Below, one piece after another: positions 17,259 through 26,159 of a stretch of DNA of 64,000 nucleotides. The notes under the pieces are model-generated. The model was not told the origin of the DNA and ran no database searches. It saw only the letters and a list, made by a program, of their open reading frames with translations. Location of the stretch: the NCBI GenBank assembly GCA_023228825.1, contig JALOAL010000004.1:134683-198682 (forward strand). The letters run 5' to 3'. A program made the position numbers and the translations under genes. Position 1 is the first letter of the stretch. Each line of letters begins with the position of its first letter. This stretch comes from Dehalococcoidia bacterium (GTDB lineage: Bacteria > Chloroflexota > Dehalococcoidia > UBA2979).

Positions 17259-18530
17259 ATGTTGCCCGCAGAACTGACCGGAGCGCTCAACGGCGTCCGG
17301 GTACTGGCACTGGAACAGGCGGTCGCGCTGCCGTTCGCCACGCGACATCTGGCGGATCTGGGCGCCGATGTCATCCGCGTGCAGGCCTACGACCGCGCGA
17401 GGGCAGCCGAACGACATAACATCGAACTCACTCGCTCCAAGCGCCAGGTAGGGCTGAACCTTGCGGCGGACGGGGGGCCGGAGGCGTTCCTGCGCCTCGC
17501 GGCTGCGTGCGACATCGTGGCCCACAACTTCACGCCCCGAGTCGTGCGGAAGTTCGGTATCGACTACGACGCAGTGCACGCCGTGAACCCGGAGGTGATC
17601 TACGTCTCGCTGACGGGGTTCGGGACGACAGGGCCGTGGGGTGAACGTCCCCTCTTCGGCCCGGGGGCGGAGGCGGTCTCCGGGCACAACCTCCTGATCG
17701 GTGACCCGGATGCATGGCCGGGCCGTCCCGGGACGGGTGTCTACGCCGACGACACCTGTGGCCTCTACACCACCATGGCCATCCTGGCCGCGCTTGACCA
17801 CCGCGAGCAGACCGGCTCCGGCCAGCACATCGACATTTCGCTTTACGAGACCATGGTCGCGCACCTCGGCCCCGTGCTTGCGGAGCGTTCTCGAGGCGGG
17901 CAGGTGGGCCGCGTCCTGAACGCCGACGCTGCGTTCGCCCTCCACGGGGTCTTTGACGCCCGCGGCGTCGACCGCCACGTGGCCATCGCCGCTCACGAAG
18001 AGCATCTGCCGGCGATCGAGGAGGCCCTCGACCTGGCCGCCGTGACCGCGGAGTCGGTGGCTGCGGCAGTCGCCCTCCTTGACGCCAACGAGGTTGAACA
18101 GCGCCTACAGGCGGCAGGGGTGCCTGCCAGCATCGTGTCGGATGCTTCCGACAACCTGACAGACCGACACCTCTGGGCACGTCAGTTCTTCGCGCTCCGA
18201 GAAGTCGAGGATGGCGACGGGACCGCCCACTACCCGCACCTCACCGGCGTATGGGGCGGCGCGCCCGGGCACCTCGTCCAGTCGCCGCACTACGTGGGCC
18301 AAGACAACCAGGATGTGATGGTGTCCGTGGCCGGGCTCACGCCGGAAGAGGTCGAGCGCCTGGAGAAGGGCGGCGCGATCGGTACGGCCCAACCGGAGGG
18401 ATCGCGACGCACCGCCGCGGAGCCGGCGCGCCGGATCGAGCGCGGCGAACTCAGCAGGGTGGACGAGGCCCCTCCCCGATGGGCTGATCTTGCAGAGGTG
18501 CCCCGAGATGTCGAATGGAGACCCGCATGA
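17259..18530 (+). CDS. CaiB/BaiF family CoA-transferase (subunit 1, catalytic Asp present)
   Basis: 423 residues. Family blocks: LNGVRVLALEQAVALPFATRHLADLGADVIRVQ (about 4-36), CDIVAHNFTPRVVRKFGIDYDAVHAVNPEVIYVSLTGFGTTGPWGE, then VYADDTCGLYTTMAILAALDHREQTGSGQHIDISLYETM. The first Asp of ADDTCG aligns with Asp169 of formyl-CoA transferase, which forms the aspartyl-CoA intermediate. The gene overlaps the next CaiB-family gene by four bases (ATGA), so the products are made together and probably form a heteromer. It is longer than many members because of a charged C-terminal tail (about 385-423). Confidence 0.88.
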   Translation: MLPAELTGALNGVRVLALEQAVALPFATRHLADLGADVIRVQAYDRARAAERHNIELTRSKRQVGLNLAADGGPEAFLRLAAACDIVAHNFTPRVVRKFGIDYDAVHAVNPEVIYVSLTGFGTTGPWGERPLFGPGAEAVSGHNLLIGDPDAWPGRPGTGVYADDTCGLYTTMAILAALDHREQTGSGQHIDISLYETMVAHLGPVLAERSRGGQVGRVLNADAAFALHGVFDARGVDRHVAIAAHEEHLPAIEEALDLAAVTAESVAAAVALLDANEVEQRLQAAGVPASIVSDASDNLTDRHLWARQFFALREVEDGDGTAHYPHLTGVWGGAPGHLVQSPHYVGQDNQDVMVSVAGLTPEEVERLEKGGAIGTAQPEGSRRTAAEPARRIERGELSRVDEAPPRWADLAEVPRDVEWRPA

Positions 18531-19636
18531 CCCCCTCGCGCCGTGCCCTCGACGTTTCCATGGACGTCGCCTCGGCCTACGCCACCCGGCTCCTGGCGGA
18601 CCTGGGGTGGGACGTGGTGAAGGTGGAACCAGAGGGAGGCGACGTCATGCGCGAGCGCCTCTCCCGCTGGGGTGATGCCAGGGGCGCAGCCTTCGAGGCG
18701 GTGAACACCGGCAAGCGCAGCGTCACCCTGGACGGTGACGCACTCCAGGCGCTCGTTGCCACCGCGGACGTTGTGGTCGGGGACTTCCGACCGGTCGCCC
18801 TCGCACGTATGGGGGTGGCCGAGTCCGCATTCACGGAGTGGCAGCCGCGCCATGCGGTCGTCAGCGTGACCCCGTTCGGTCTGACCGGGCCCAAGCACGA
18901 CTGGGTTGCGACCGAAGTGACGGTACAGGCGGCAAGCGGGCTGATGTTCCTCACGGGCGAGTGGGACCAGCAGCCACAGCAACTGGCGCCGTACCAGGCG
19001 GAGATGACCGGTGGAGTAGCCGCTGCAGCCGCCAGCCTCGCGGCGCTACGCAGCGCGACGGCGGCGGCGCCTGCCCGGATAGACCTCTCCTTGTACGAGA
19101 CCATGGTGATGCACACGTTCCAGGCGATCGGGCCGTACGCCTACAACGGCGAGGTCGCACGCCGCGAGCAGCGCGTGAAGGCCGGACTCCGGATGGTGCC
19201 CACTAGCGACGGGTACGTGTACTGCGCCCCGGGCGCGGTCGCCTCCATGCGGATGGATGGCATCGCCGAACTGGTGGGCGAACCCCGCCTGGCAGAGGAA
19301 CGCTTCCAGACCGCCGAGGGCCGCATGCAGCACTGGGACGAATTCCTCGAACTCTTCGTGCCCCCGTTCCGGACCCGGACCGCTCAGGAGTGGTTCGAAG
19401 CGGCAGAGGCGATGCACATGACGTTTGCCCTGGTGCAGACGCTCGACGACCTCTTCTCCTGTCCGCAACTCGCCTCGAGGGAGTTCCTCCACGAGGTCCC
19501 CTCGGGAGGCGGAGCACCCATCACCACCGCGCTCCTGCCATACACGACCACTGCGCCGTCCCCGACCGCTCGACCAGCCCCCGCGAGTCCCGGCATCGAC
19601 ACGGCTTCTGTATTGCGCGACTGGCTCGGCCGCTAG
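18527..19636 (+). CDS. CaiB/BaiF family CoA-transferase-like protein with Glu at the catalytic Asp position
   Basis: 369 residues from ATG 18527, overlapping the previous stop as ATGA (an in-frame ATG at 18515 is less likely). Family blocks: YATRLLADLGWDVVKVEPEGGDVMRERLSRWG, TGKRSVTL, HAVVSVTPFGLTGP and ARIDLSLYETMVM. At the position of the catalytic Asp the motif reads YQAEMTGGVAAAAASLAAL, so Asp is replaced by Glu; the partner at 17259 keeps Asp. A heteromer with one working active site, or a Glu-based active site, are both possible. I am sure of the family and the substitution, not of the consequence. Confidence 0.85.
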   Translation: MTPSRRALDVSMDVASAYATRLLADLGWDVVKVEPEGGDVMRERLSRWGDARGAAFEAVNTGKRSVTLDGDALQALVATADVVVGDFRPVALARMGVAESAFTEWQPRHAVVSVTPFGLTGPKHDWVATEVTVQAASGLMFLTGEWDQQPQQLAPYQAEMTGGVAAAAASLAALRSATAAAPARIDLSLYETMVMHTFQAIGPYAYNGEVARREQRVKAGLRMVPTSDGYVYCAPGAVASMRMDGIAELVGEPRLAEERFQTAEGRMQHWDEFLELFVPPFRTRTAQEWFEAAEAMHMTFALVQTLDDLFSCPQLASREFLHEVPSGGGAPITTALLPYTTTAPSPTARPAPASPGIDTASVLRDWLGR

Positions 19637-20144
19637 CGAGGATCGAGGCCACCCCGGTCGCGCATATGTACGGCGCGGGTGGCATTCCTGGCGGGCCACG
19701 CCGCGGTTCCCAGCAGGGCGTGGACGCGGTGTTCGATGTGGTCGCCCCCGGGTGGGAGGGCGCCGGGGTTCTGCCCGCTGGATCTTCGGCGGCCTGTTGT
19801 TCGAGCACCCGGACGTGAGTCCGCTCCTCTGCTCCTCCGCGAACGGGCAGCCGAGGCGGGCCTGGCTCTGCATTTGCGACCGGACGAATCAGCCCGCCGA
19901 CATCGCGCGCGTGCGCTCGCTACCCCTAGCTTCGATCGGTGGCGATGTTCCCGAGCGACTGCCGGCCGACGCCGCCCTCCCCGCCCTGTAGGCGCCCCCT
20001 CCCTGTCCCATCCGCACACCACTGATCGCCTGCTCGCGCCAGGGGCGGTCTTAAGCGGTTCCTAACGTCGCAGCCCCAGGATTGATCACGACAGAGGGAC
20101 CAGTGCTGTCCGGACTCGCGGGCGGCGATACAGAAGGAGTTCGA
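19637..20144. promoter_or_regulatory. Gene-free stretch with a PHO-box-like element before pstS
   Basis: No gene is supportable across about 500 bases; open frames here are Arg/Pro/Ala-rich in all directions. At 20048-20069 the words TCTTAAGCGGT and TCCTAACGTCG are two imperfect 11-base direct repeats, the usual layout of PhoB/PhoP boxes. They sit about 75 bases before the pstS start and fit phosphate control, but the match to any consensus is weak. Confidence 0.3.
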
Positions 20145-21161
20145 ATGGTTCTCAAGCGTTTGCCGAGGAGGCGCCTCCTGCTCCTGGGCGTGATCACGGC
20201 CATGCTCAGCGTGGCGCTGGTTGCCTGTGGCGAAGACGCCAACGGCGACGACCGCGACGACGGCGGCGCCAATGGCGCCACGACCGCGACCCACACTCCG
20301 GCGGGTGGCGGGACGACGGCTCCGACCGCGACCTCCACCGGCGATGAGGAGACGCTCTCCGGCGCACTGACTATCGAGGGCTCCTCGACCGTCGCGCCGT
20401 ACACGCGCCTGGCGATCGAGGCGTTCGAGGGCCTGCACTCGGGCGTAACCGTGACCACGGGTGAACTCGGTTCTGGCGGCGGCATCACGGCGTTCATCAA
20501 CGGGGAGGCGCCCATTGCCGCCTCCTCCCGCGCGATCCGCGACAACGAGGTGGAGCAGGCGGCGGCGAACGGTTACGAGGTCTTCGAGACGGTCATCGCG
20601 TACGACGCGCTGGCCATCGTCGTCCACCCCTCGAACGAGATCCCGCAACTGACCTTCGAGGAGGTTGCCCGGATCTTCGCCGGTGAAATCACGAACTGGT
20701 CCGAGGTGGGCGGCGCCGACCTGAGGATCACCGTCTATACGCGCAACGAGGAGTCCGGCACGTTCGCCTTCGTCGAGGAGGACGTGATCCAGGCAGCCCT
20801 CGGCTCGGACGCCGAGTACGCGGCCACCGTGAACAAGCAGGCGAACGCGCCGGCCGGCCTGACCGCCGTATCCGGTGATGTCTCCGGCATCTTCTACGCG
20901 GGCCTGGGCAACCTGGCGGACATCCCGGCGGGTGCGGTGCGTGAGGTGCCCATCGCCGCCGACGCCGCTTCGGACGCCGTCGAGGCGTCCTCGGAGACCG
21001 TGACGAGCGGGGCGTACCCCGTGGCGCGAGGCCTCTTCTACTACACCGACGGCGACCCGGCCGCGCACGATGACCCGCTCGTGCGGGCGTACCTCGCGTT
21101 CGTGGTCTCGGCGGAAGGCCAGGCCATCGCGGAGGAACTGAACCTGGTGCCCGCCCGCTAG
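20145..21161 (+). CDS. pstS: Phosphate ABC transporter substrate-binding lipoprotein PstS
   Basis: 338 residues from ATG 20145 with AAGGAG six bases before it. The signal peptide MVLKRLPRRRLLLLGVITAMLSVALVAC ends in a lipobox Cys at about 28. A Thr/Gly/Asp linker follows, then the phosphate-binding core: IEGSSTVAPYTRLAIEAFE, ELGSGGGITAFINGEAPIAASSRAI and RNEESGTFAFVEEDVI, the loops that bind phosphate in this family. It is the first gene of pstSCAB and is separated from pstC by a stable hairpin, which would allow more binding protein than permease. Confidence 0.95.
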   Translation: MVLKRLPRRRLLLLGVITAMLSVALVACGEDANGDDRDDGGANGATTATHTPAGGGTTAPTATSTGDEETLSGALTIEGSSTVAPYTRLAIEAFEGLHSGVTVTTGELGSGGGITAFINGEAPIAASSRAIRDNEVEQAAANGYEVFETVIAYDALAIVVHPSNEIPQLTFEEVARIFAGEITNWSEVGGADLRITVYTRNEESGTFAFVEEDVIQAALGSDAEYAATVNKQANAPAGLTAVSGDVSGIFYAGLGNLADIPAGAVREVPIAADAASDAVEASSETVTSGAYPVARGLFYYTDGDPAAHDDPLVRAYLAFVVSAEGQAIAEELNLVPAR

Positions 21162-21163
21162 CA

Positions 21164-21208
21164 GTCCCGGGGAGGGGAGGGAGCCCTCCGCCCTCTCCTC
21201 CCTGGGAC
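21164..21208 (+). terminator. pstS-pstC intergenic hairpin (attenuator or mRNA-end stabiliser)
   Basis: 18-base arms at 21164-21181 (GTCCCGGGGAGGGGAGGG) and 21191-21208 pair fully in RNA if two G-U pairs are allowed, with a 9-base loop. It begins three bases after the pstS stop. Such hairpins between a binding-protein gene and its permease genes commonly lower downstream expression. Confidence 0.6.
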
Positions 21209-21232
21209 CAGGACACGCAGGAGGACGGCGTA

Positions 21233-22243
21233 TTGCCCCGGCATGACGGGCGCACGGCACAGATAGGGGACACCTTGTCAGCAGCACAGCCCCGCCCCCA
21301 ACCCGCAGCGCGCTCCCTGGCGGCCGCCATCCGACAGCCGCGCAGGGGCGGCGCCCTGGAGCGGGCGGTGGAGATGGTGATCTACGGGACGGGCGTGCTC
21401 ACGCTCGTCCTGCTGATCGGCATCCTGGTGCTGCTCGCCCAGCAGGGCCTGCGCCTCTTTCTCGAGTTCGACTATTCGTTCTGGCGGTTCCTCACCTACC
21501 CGAACGCGATCACGGACAACACCTCCCACCCGGAGGACTTCCGCTTCGGCATCATCGCGCCGCTGATCGCCACCCTGTGGGTCACCCTGGTCACGCTGGT
21601 GCTGGCGGTGCCGCTCGGCCTTGCGACGGCGGTCTACATCTCCGAGATCGCGCCTCCCGGCGTGCGTCTGTACATCAAGTCCGCCGCCGAGTTGCTGGCG
21701 GGGGTTCCCACGATCCTCTTCGGCTTCGTCGGGCTGTTCCTGCTGGTGCCGTTCGTGCGTGACCAGTTCGGCTGGGGGGCCGGCGGTATGTCCGGCATGA
21801 CGGCCGGCATCGTGGTGGCCTTCATCGCCGTCCCGCTCATCATCTCCATCGCCGACGACGCCCTGCAGGCCGTCCCCGTGGACTTTCGAGAGAACGCGTA
21901 CGCACTGGGCTGCAACAAGTTGCAGGCGATCTGGTTCGTCATCATGCCGGCGGCGATCTCCGGGCTCGCCGCCGCCGCCATGCTGGGCATGGCGCGCGCC
22001 GTGGGCGAGACCATGGCCGTGCTCATCCTCGCGGGCGGCAATTCCTCCATCACCGACTCGCCCTTCGACTCGATGCGGACGATGACCGCCACAATCGCCT
22101 CGGGGTTTGGCAATGCCTCGGCGTACTCGCTGCTCCGGCCGGCGCTGTTCATGACCGGGCTGGTGTTGTTTGCCATCACGTTCTTCACCACGGTGATCGC
22201 GGATGCCGTACTGGAGAAGCAGCGGAAGCGGTTCTCCCGATGA
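21233..22243 (+). CDS. pstC: Phosphate ABC transporter permease PstC
   Basis: 336 residues from TTG 21233 with AGGAGG upstream (a second TTG at 21275 is possible). The first membrane helix is VIYGTGVLTLVLLIGILVLLAQQGL, and the PstC block FRFGIIAPLIATLWVTLVTLVLAVPLGLATAVYISEIAP is clear. ELLAGVPTILFGFVGLFLLVP and the EAA-type loop VPVDFRENAYALGCNKLQAIWFVIMPAAISGL follow. ARAVGETMAVLILAGG is the family signature. It forms the membrane channel with PstA. It overlaps pstA by four bases (ATGA). Confidence 0.95.
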   Translation: MPRHDGRTAQIGDTLSAAQPRPQPAARSLAAAIRQPRRGGALERAVEMVIYGTGVLTLVLLIGILVLLAQQGLRLFLEFDYSFWRFLTYPNAITDNTSHPEDFRFGIIAPLIATLWVTLVTLVLAVPLGLATAVYISEIAPPGVRLYIKSAAELLAGVPTILFGFVGLFLLVPFVRDQFGWGAGGMSGMTAGIVVAFIAVPLIISIADDALQAVPVDFRENAYALGCNKLQAIWFVIMPAAISGLAAAAMLGMARAVGETMAVLILAGGNSSITDSPFDSMRTMTATIASGFGNASAYSLLRPALFMTGLVLFAITFFTTVIADAVLEKQRKRFSR

Positions 22244-23148
22244 GCGCCGCACCTCGGACCGTGATGGTGGCGAGCGGCCGCGAGCGTCGGAACGCGCTGC
22301 TCCAGTCGGCCGTCTTCGCGCTCACGTTCCTGGCCACCGTGGTCGTGATCGCGCCCATCGTGGTCGTGTCCGCCTACGTGCTGCGGGAGGGCGTCTCCGC
22401 GATCACGCTGGAGTTCCTGCTGGAGGGCCCCCGCCGCGACGGACGGGAGGGCGGCATCTTCCCGGTCATCGTGCTCACCGGGTACACGCTGGTGCTCGTG
22501 GTGTTGATGGCGGTACCGGTGGGCGTGGCGTCCGCCGTCTTCCTGTCGGAGTACGCGCGGCCCGGGCGGCTGCTGCGGCTGATCAACCTCACGATCATCA
22601 ACCTCGCGGGCGTGCCCTCCATTGTCTACGGGCTCTTTGGCGCCGCCCTGTTCCTGGACATCCTGGGCGCGAGCAAGGCGCTGTGGGTCGTCGCCGCGAC
22701 GCTGGCGCTGCAGGCGCTCGCGATCATCATCACCAGCGCGCGCGAGTCGCTGCTGTCGGTGCCGCAGGGCATCCGCGAGGGCTCGCTCGCCCTGGGCGTG
22801 TCGAAGTTGCGGACCACGGCCTTCGTCACGCTGCCGCAGGCGCTCCCCGGCATTGTCACGGGCGTCCTGCTCGCGATCAGCCGCGCAGCGGGAGAGACGG
22901 CGCCCGTGCTCGTCGTGGGCGCGATCATCGCGAAAAACGTGGACCTCGCACCGTCGGCCGTGGTCAATGAGCGCGCCCAGTCGCTCTCGTTCGAACTCTA
23001 CGGGCGCATCGTGCAGGGCATCGGCTACCCGGAGGAGCGGAAGTGGGGCATCGCGCTGGTGCTGCTCGCGTTCGTGCTGGTCTTCAACCTCTCCGCGCTC
23101 TTCCTCCGCGGGAGGATCGCATCCATCGGTTCCGTAAGGAGGAACTAG
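22240..23148 (+). CDS. pstA: Phosphate ABC transporter permease PstA
   Basis: 302 residues starting in the ATGA overlap with pstC. The PstA pattern is clear: FALTFLATVVVIAPIVVVSAYVLREG, GIFPVIVLTGYTLVLVVLMAVPVGVASAVFLSEYA, NLTIINLAGVPSIVYGLFGAALF, and the loop PQGIREGSLALGVSKLRTTAFVTLPQALPGIVTGVLLAISRAAGETAPVLVVGA. It pairs with PstC in the membrane and contacts PstB through the EAA loop. Its TAG stop shares one base with the pstB GTG start. Confidence 0.95.
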   Translation: MSAAPRTVMVASGRERRNALLQSAVFALTFLATVVVIAPIVVVSAYVLREGVSAITLEFLLEGPRRDGREGGIFPVIVLTGYTLVLVVLMAVPVGVASAVFLSEYARPGRLLRLINLTIINLAGVPSIVYGLFGAALFLDILGASKALWVVAATLALQALAIIITSARESLLSVPQGIREGSLALGVSKLRTTAFVTLPQALPGIVTGVLLAISRAAGETAPVLVVGAIIAKNVDLAPSAVVNERAQSLSFELYGRIVQGIGYPEERKWGIALVLLAFVLVFNLSALFLRGRIASIGSVRRN

Positions 23149-24059
23149 TGACGAATCAGACACACCCCGGCCCGGTCGCAGCGGCCGATCCGCCGCGCCC
23201 CGTGGCCGCCGTCCCCGCCCTCGAGGTCCCGGCGCCCGCTGTCAGGCGGGCCACCGAGGCGGGCCGCGCCATCCACGGAGATCCCGAGGCCGTCGCCATC
23301 GGACTGCGGGGCGTCGGCGTGTTCTACGGGCGGAGCCAGGCGCTCGGGGACGTCTCCTTCGACATCTACGAGGGAGGCGTCACCGCGCTCATCGGCCCGT
23401 CCGGGTGCGGCAAGAGCACGCTGCTGCGCTGCTTCAATCGGATGAACGACCTGATCCCGGACGCCCGCGTGGAGGGCACAATCACCATCGACGGCGTCGA
23501 CATCCACGGGCGCGACATCGACCCCGTGCAACTGCGGCGGCATGTGGGGATGGTCTTCCAGAAGCCAAACCCGTTCCCGATGTCGATCCGCGACAACGTC
23601 GCCTTCGGGCCGAAGCGTCTGGGCCTCGCGCGGTCGAAGTCGCAACTGGACGAACTCGTGGAGCAGGCGCTCCGCGACGCCGCGCTCTGGGACGAGGTCA
23701 GGGACAAACTCGACCAGCCCGGCACCGCGCTGTCCGGCGGCCAGCAGCAGCGGCTGTGCATCGCCCGGGTGCTGGCGGTGAAGCCTGACGTGATCCTGAT
23801 GGACGAGCCGTGCTCGGCCCTCGACCCGATCGCGACGCTGCGGATCGAGGATCTGATCCGGACGCTGGCGGAGGACTACACGATCGTGGTGGTCACCCAC
23901 AACATGCAGCAGGCGGCGCGCGTCTCCGACTGGACGGCCTTCCTCCTCGCCGGCGAGGAGCGCACGGGCCGGCTGGTGGAGTACAACCGCACGGAGCACC
24001 TCTTCACCAACCCCGCCGACAAGCGCACGGAGGACTACATCACCGGGCGGTTCGGCTAA
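23148..24059 (+). CDS. pstB: Phosphate ABC transporter ATP-binding protein PstB
   Basis: 303 residues from GTG 23148, with AGGAGG seven bases before it inside the pstA end. A 45-residue Pro/Ala-rich leader precedes the ATPase core, longer than usual. Walker A GPSGCGKST at about 84-92, Q-loop VGMVFQKPNPFPMSIRDNVAFGPK, signature LSGGQQQRLCIARVLAVKPDVILMDEPCSALDP including Walker B, and switch His in VVVTHNMQQAARVSD. The C-terminus TEDYITGRFG is typical of PstB. It powers phosphate import by PstC/PstA. No phoU follows within the window. Confidence 0.96.
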   Translation: MTNQTHPGPVAAADPPRPVAAVPALEVPAPAVRRATEAGRAIHGDPEAVAIGLRGVGVFYGRSQALGDVSFDIYEGGVTALIGPSGCGKSTLLRCFNRMNDLIPDARVEGTITIDGVDIHGRDIDPVQLRRHVGMVFQKPNPFPMSIRDNVAFGPKRLGLARSKSQLDELVEQALRDAALWDEVRDKLDQPGTALSGGQQQRLCIARVLAVKPDVILMDEPCSALDPIATLRIEDLIRTLAEDYTIVVVTHNMQQAARVSDWTAFLLAGEERTGRLVEYNRTEHLFTNPADKRTEDYITGRFG

Positions 24060-24355
24060 CGCACCGCCGTGCCCTCCGGCGGACCGAGGGGAACCGCCAG
24101 AAGTCGCCCAGCCCACCGGCCGACCCGGTCGCACGAAGATGAACCCCCGGGCGTGATGACACACTCCTCCATGCGTCCCACTCTGAAGCCACCGTCGGAG
24201 CCCCCACCTGCGGGCCGCTTCGGCTGCTGACGCACCTTGGGCGCAGAGACCGGTCGGACTGGGGGCACCGTGGACCGGGGACGCCGGGACCTTCGGCACC
24301 GGGCGAAACCAGCGAGGCAGGAGACACTGGTCATACATGCCGCCAGGGAGGACGC

Positions 24356-24469
24356 ATGACCACACCGCCGGCCAAGCGGGACGACGAACGCGGTGCACCC
24401 GACCGCCCCTGTGCGTACTGCGCCCAATGCGAAGCCGTCTGCGAGTTCATACCCGGGTCGGAAGAGTGA
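24356..24469 (+). CDS. Small Cys-rich protein (37 residues)
   Basis: ATG 24356 with GGGAGGA five bases upstream, stop TGA at 24467-24469. The 37-residue product is hydrophilic and has four Cys in CAYCAQCEAVC (C-x2-C-x2-C-x3-C, about residues 19-29), a spacing like that of ferredoxin-type Fe-S or zinc sites. I know of no family for it. It lies 31 bases before a DUF302 gene and may be cotranscribed with it. The ribosome site and Cys pattern make it a believable gene, but its size keeps confidence moderate. Confidence 0.5.
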   Translation: MTTPPAKRDDERGAPDRPCAYCAQCEAVCEFIPGSEE

Positions 24470-24500
24470 CCGCGGCAGGCGGACAATGGAAGGAATGAAG

Positions 24501-24896
24501 ATGCGCGAACCAGCGATCCAGGTGACTACGTCACTCTCCATGGAGGAGGCCGAGGCGCGGATGCGGGAGGCGCTCAAGGCGCGGGGCTTTGGCGTCCTCA
24601 CCGAAGTGGACGTCCAGGAGGTGCTCAAGGACCGGATTGGCGTCGACGTGGAGCCCTACCGCATCCTCGGCGTGTGCAACCCGCAACTTGCCCACGCCGC
24701 GATATCGCTCTGGAAGGGCTTCGGCCTGATCGCGCCGTGCAACGTCGCGATCTACGACGTCGGCGAGCACCGCGTCGTCATCGCATTCGACCCCGAGGAC
24801 GTGCCCGAGGTGCGCGACAACGTCGACCTCTACCGCATTGCGCAACAGGCCAGCCTCGGCATCCGGGAAGCCACCGCCACCCTGGAGGGCACGTAG
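24501..24896 (+). CDS. DUF302 domain protein
   Basis: 131 residues from ATG 24501 (GGAAGGA seven bases before); ATGs at 24486 and 24495 in frame are alternatives. The DUF302 pattern is clear: MEEAEARMREALKARGFGVLTEVDVQEVLKDRIGVDVEPYRILGVCNPQLAHAAI, then IAPCNVAIYDVGEHRVVIAFDPEDV. The two Cys (about 59 and 78) are conserved in many members. The family is a small cytoplasmic alpha/beta protein of unproven function, often near redox or metal genes. It follows the Cys-rich 37-residue ORF. Confidence 0.85.
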   Translation: MREPAIQVTTSLSMEEAEARMREALKARGFGVLTEVDVQEVLKDRIGVDVEPYRILGVCNPQLAHAAISLWKGFGLIAPCNVAIYDVGEHRVVIAFDPEDVPEVRDNVDLYRIAQQASLGIREATATLEGT

Positions 24897-24987
24897 GCCT
24901 GAGGAGGCGAGGCCGCGCTGGCCTCGAAGCGGGCCAGTATGCCGCTGCGTGACCGTGCGCGGCCAGCAGCCGCGCCGGCCACAGGCC

Positions 24988-26064
24988 TCAGGCGACGTGC
25001 ATCACGGTGGAGTGGAAGCGTTCGAGGACGTGGCCGGTGAAGAGGTTCGCGATCAACTCGCCGCGGCTGTTGACTTCGGCCTTCTCGTAGATCGCCTTCA
25101 CGTAGTCGCGGACGGTGTGCGGGGAGATGAGCAGTTCGTCTGCGATGTCCTTGCTGGAGAGGCCGCGGCAGAGGAGGAGGACCACCTCGGTCTCGCGCTC
25201 GGTGAGGCCGTAGGACTCGAGCAGGATCGGGATGAGGTCGTGCGGGCGCGCCGTCTCCACGGTGACGGCCACCGAGCCCGACGTGCCTTCCAGCGGCGAG
25301 ACGTGCAAGCGCAGCCAGCGGCCGCTCTGGCCGCGGACCCGCGTGGTAAGTGTGCCGCCGTTGCCGCTCCAGCGCGCCCGGGCGCACGCGACGCGGACCA
25401 CCCCGGGGAGTGGCAGTTCATCGATGTCCTGGGTGCGGAGATCTTCCATGACCTCGCGTCCCCCCTCGGTGATGTCCACGATCCGGTCGTCGCCGTCCAG
25501 GACGACCACGACGGGTGGTTGGCTGATCGCCTCGTGGACCAGGCGTCCCAGTGCCCGGCGCAGGGCGGTGGTCGCGACCGAGGTGAGTTCGCGGCACGAC
25601 GCCAGTTCTTCCGATGTGAACGGCCCGGCGCCGGCGGGGCGCAGGAATGCCGCCACGGCAAGGCAGGATGACCCGGACATGAAGACGATGCGCATTTCGT
25701 CCGATGCGCCGAGCGGTGCGTACATGTCCCGGTATCGGGGGCTGCGAGACAGTTCGCCGTCTGTGGCATCGGAAAGCGTGGCCACCGGGTCGACGCGTCG
25801 GGCGAGGTCAGCGAACTTGATGAAGTCCGGGATCAGCAGTTCGGCGTCCCAGAAGGGGCCGCAGGCCTTGGGCGAGAAGCCCTCCACAATGCCACCAGAG
25901 GGCAGCATTGTCTCCGGATCGGTGGTCATCAGCGCGCAACAGTCGAAGAGCGCTACCTGATGGAACGCGGCCGCTATCTCGGCGCACAGATCGTTCACCG
26001 ATAACTCGCGCCGGTCGGCCGCCTCTATCCGCCTGCATGCCTGATCCAGTGTGAGTACGCCCAT
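24988..26064 (-). CDS. LuxR-type transcriptional regulator with an N-terminal sensor-like region
   Basis: 358 residues from ATG 26064 (the frame opens at 26124, but the extra residues are not convincing; no strong ribosome site for either). The C-terminal helix-turn-helix is textbook LuxR/GerE: LTERETEVVLLLCRGLSSKDIADELLISPHTVRDYVKAIYEKAEVNSRGELIANLF (about 290-345). The N-terminal 170 residues look like a GAF-type sensor (FDCCALMTTDPETMLPSG, VFMSGSSCLAVAAFLRP), and the middle resembles a PAS region (VVVLDGDDRIVDITEGGREVM). It lacks a receiver domain, so it probably senses a small molecule. It is divergent from a ScyD-like gene, with direct repeats between. Confidence 0.85.
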   Translation of the reverse strand: MGVLTLDQACRRIEAADRRELSVNDLCAEIAAAFHQVALFDCCALMTTDPETMLPSGGIVEGFSPKACGPFWDAELLIPDFIKFADLARRVDPVATLSDATDGELSRSPRYRDMYAPLGASDEMRIVFMSGSSCLAVAAFLRPAGAGPFTSEELASCRELTSVATTALRRALGRLVHEAISQPPVVVVLDGDDRIVDITEGGREVMEDLRTQDIDELPLPGVVRVACARARWSGNGGTLTTRVRGQSGRWLRLHVSPLEGTSGSVAVTVETARPHDLIPILLESYGLTERETEVVLLLCRGLSSKDIADELLISPHTVRDYVKAIYEKAEVNSRGELIANLFTGHVLERFHSTVMHVA

Positions 26065-26100
26065 GGACGGGACTCTAGCCACATCCTGAAGGACTGTCGC

Positions 26101-26118
26101 CCCCCTCACTTGAGGGGG
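26101..26118. repeat. Short perfect inverted repeat upstream of the LuxR gene
   Basis: CCCCCTC (26101-26107) and GAGGGGG (26112-26118) with a 4-base loop, 37 bases upstream of the LuxR start. It could be an operator or an untranslated-leader hairpin. Confidence 0.4.
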
Positions 26119-26159
26119 ATGCACCCCACCCTTACGGGGTAGCGAACGAGCCTGCCATG

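Noticed and set aside
19926..21287. 453-residue minus-strand open frame opposite pstS
   Set aside because: The plus strand encodes PstS with all phosphate-binding loops; the minus frame has no motif.
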